From an uncultured Ruminococcus sp. (GTDB lineage: Bacteria > Bacillota > Clostridia > Oscillospirales > Acutalibacteraceae): 9,599 nucleotides of DNA. The stretch lies in the NCBI GenBank assembly GCA_902802975.1, contig CADCOF010000093.1:1-9599 (forward strand), given 5' to 3'. A program made the translations under genes and the position numbers. The stretch's first letter is position 1. The number at the start of each line of letters is the position of its first letter. Shown one piece after another: positions 8,144 to 9,599 of the stretch. The notes beneath the pieces were generated by a model, which saw nothing but the letters and a program-made list of their open reading frames with translations, did not search any database and was not told the DNA's origin.

Positions 8144-9379
8144 ATGAACAAGACAATTGCAGTAGCCGGAACCGGTTATGTCGGTTTGTCACTAGCAGTG
8201 TTGCTCGCTCAACATAATCATGTCAGAGCGGTTGACATCATTTCAGAAAAAGTGCAACTCATCAACAGCAAACAATCGCCGATTCAGGATGATTATATTG
8301 AGAAATATCTTGCCGAAATGGAGCTTGACCTTACAGCAACTACAGACGGTAGATCGGCCTACAAAGATGCAGAATTTGTTATTATCGCAACACCGACCAA
8401 TTACGACAGTCAGAAGAACTATTTTGATACTAACGCAGTAGAAGCGGTCATTCGGTTGGTGATGAAGGTCAACCCGGATGCAATAATGGTTATCAAATCC
8501 ACTGTTCCGGTTGGCTACACCCGTTCGATCAGAGAAAAATTCCACAGCGACAATATCATTTTCAGTCCTGAATTCCTGCGAGAATCCAAGGCACTATATG
8601 ACAATCTCTATCCTGCCAGAATCATAGTTGGCACGGACGGATCCGAAAGGCTGAATGAAGCAGCAAAGATCTTTGCGGAGCTTCTTCAGGAAAGTGCTGA
8701 AAAGGAGAATATTGACACGCTTTTCATGGGGTTTACAGAAGCGGAAGCGGTCAAACTTTTTGCCAATACATACCTTGCATTGCGAGTGGCTTATTTCAAT
8801 GAACTTGACACCTATGCAGAGATGAGAGGACTTAAAACAAGGTCTATCATTGAAGGCGTTTGCCTTGATCCACGCATTGGTTCGCATTACAATAATCCGT
8901 CTTTCGGGTACGGAGGCTACTGTCTCCCAAAGGATACGAAACAGCTTCTTGCTAACTATGCGGATGTCCCGGAAAATCTGATTCAGGCAATCGTGGAATC
9001 AAATCGCACGCGCAAGGATTTCATCGCTGACCGGGTGTTGGAACGTGCGGGATATTACACTGCGAATTCCATGTGGAATGCTGACAAGGAACATTCGATT
9101 GTCATTGGTGTATATCGTCTGACTATGAAGTCCAATAGCGATAATTTTCGTCAAAGTTCTATTCAGGGTGTGATGAAGCGTATTAAAGCAAAAGGTGCTT
9201 CGGTCATAATTTATGAGCCCACCCTTGAAGATGGAACTACTTTTTTCGGATCACCGGTGATTAACGATATTGAGAAATTCAAGAAAACTTCTAACGCTAT
9301 TATTGCCAATCGCTACGACAGTGTTCTGGATGATGTCGAGGACATTGTCTATACTCGTGATTTGTTCCGCAGAGATTAA
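8144..9379 (+). CDS. ugd: UDP-glucose 6-dehydrogenase
   Basis: This enzyme oxidises UDP-glucose to UDP-glucuronate with two NAD+, in the cytoplasm. The 411 residues are typical of the short bacterial Ugd class. The N-terminal NAD domain has GTGYVG (9-14) and D31 at the end of the second strand. [10 protein letters not shown] (118-127) and [14 protein letters not shown] (141-154) form the domain junction and substrate site, K204 sits in [20 protein letters not shown], and catalytic C260 lies in [15 protein letters not shown] (254-268). The C-terminal UDP-binding domain shows [19 protein letters not shown] (322-340). Compared with the commonest form, SPEFLREG has serine for glycine at 148, a variation seen in this short class. 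The start ATG has AGAGG (8131-8135) eight bases upstream. An out-of-frame ATG at 8124 gives only seven codons. It pairs with the epimerase upstream to provide acidic sugars. No convincing terminator hairpin follows the stop. Confidence 0.96.
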   Translation: MNKTIAVAGTGYVGLSLAVLLAQHNHVRAVDIISEKVQLINSKQSPIQDDYIEKYLAEMELDLTATTDGRSAYKDAEFVIIATPTNYDSQKNYFDTNAVEAVIRLVMKVNPDAIMVIKSTVPVGYTRSIREKFHSDNIIFSPEFLRESKALYDNLYPARIIVGTDGSERLNEAAKIFAELLQESAEKENIDTLFMGFTEAEAVKLFANTYLALRVAYFNELDTYAEMRGLKTRSIIEGVCLDPRIGSHYNNPSFGYGGYCLPKDTKQLLANYADVPENLIQAIVESNRTRKDFIADRVLERAGYYTANSMWNADKEHSIVIGVYRLTMKSNSDNFRQSSIQGVMKRIKAKGASVIIYEPTLEDGTTFFGSPVINDIEKFKKTSNAIIANRYDSVLDDVEDIVYTRDLFRRD

Positions 9380-9519
9380 CACTGTTTCAATTCGCTTACG
9401 GACTTATGATCTTTCTGCTTGGAATAGTTCTACTACGAGTGCAAGGATTTTCGATATAATTAATATTTTCACAATATATTAGTGCATTATATCATCATCG
9501 TCGTAAAGAAACAGGAGGT
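9380..9519 (+). other. Intergenic spacer after ugd with a possible promoter
   Basis: This is the longest spacer between intact genes apart from the region before the epimerase. A perfect TATAAT hexamer lies at 9455-9460 in an AT-rich stretch, but no good TTGACA-like box sits 16-18 bases before it, so promoter activity is only a possibility. A second weak candidate is TTCACA (9468-9473) with TATATC (9488-9493), 14 bases apart. I see no G+C-rich hairpin followed by a T run, so an intrinsic terminator for ugd is not supported. One frame (9382-9459) reads as a hydrophobic peptide without a start signal. Confidence 0.35.
9513..9518 (+). promoter_or_regulatory. Strong Shine-Dalgarno site that decides the next start
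   Basis: The sequence AGGAGG is a full match to the consensus. The first ATG (9520) begins only one base after it, too close for normal initiation. The in-frame TTG at 9526 lies seven bases away, the ideal distance, so TTG is the likelier start codon of the gene that leaves the window. Confidence 0.7.
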
Positions 9520-9525
9520 ATGCCG

Positions 9526-9599
9526 TTGAGTGTTACTCTGACTTTAGGGGCAGAATTCACGCTTTTAATTTTTCTTTTGATTGCTTCAAGGGTATTGGA
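9526..9599 (+). CDS. N-terminus of a probable membrane protein (3'-truncated by window edge)
   Basis: Only 24 codons are visible, beginning MSVTLTLGAEFTLLIFLLIA if TTG 9526 starts translation; ATG 9520 would add two residues. The stretch from about residue 8 to 20 is strongly hydrophobic and is followed by SRVL, which looks like a first transmembrane helix or an uncleaved signal anchor. No domain is visible, so the function is unknown. The strong AGGAGG site and a spacer of roughly 145 bp after ugd suggest that it may be a separate unit rather than the last gene of the polysaccharide operon. Confidence 0.6.
   Translation, partial: MSVTLTLGAEFTLLIFLLIASRVL

Noticed and set aside
9382..9514. 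Inverted repeat CTGTTTC (9382-9388) and GAAACAG (9508-9514) around the spacer.
   Set aside because: Seven bases with about 120 bases between the arms is expected by chance and has no T run or mobile-element context.

Overview
The window looks like part of a capsule or exopolysaccharide (EPS) gene cluster of the Wzx/Wzy type. It probably comes from a low-GC Gram-positive bacterium (Bacillota, Clostridia-like). The reasons are purine-rich Shine-Dalgarno sites (for example AGGAGA before 7047 and AGGAGG at 9513-9518), tight same-strand packing, an AT-rich core, and protein sequences of Clostridia type. The genus cannot be fixed from this sequence alone. All real genes lie on the + strand and no RNA gene, CRISPR array or insertion sequence is visible.

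Layout: (1) Positions 1-840 hold the C-terminal three quarters of UDP-galactopyranose mutase (glf), cut by the window edge. (2) Positions 841 to about 6900 form a very AT-rich block of four genes: a GT4-type glycosyltransferase (914-2149), a multi-pass Wzy-like repeat-unit polymerase (2165-3517), a two-part HAD-type protein of unknown role (3556-5394) and a Wzx-type flippase (5414-6868). (3) Positions 6870-7057 hold no intact gene but carry a coding-like remnant that runs into the next start codon. (4) Positions 7047-9379 return to about 45% GC and encode UDP-glucuronate 4-epimerase and UDP-glucose 6-dehydrogenase. (5) After a 140-bp spacer, a new gene for a probable membrane protein begins at about 9526 and leaves the window.

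How the genes may work together (inference): Glf supplies UDP-galactofuranose. Ugd oxidises UDP-glucose to UDP-glucuronate, and the epimerase converts that to UDP-galacturonate. The glycosyltransferase adds one sugar to a lipid-linked repeat unit, Wzx flips the unit across the membrane, and Wzy polymerises it outside. The initiating transferase, further glycosyltransferases and chain-length control genes must lie outside the window. The GC step at both edges of the central block, together with the gene remnant at its right edge, suggests a swapped serotype-like cassette between better conserved nucleotide-sugar genes. The least understood component is the 612-residue HAD-type protein placed between wzy and wzx.
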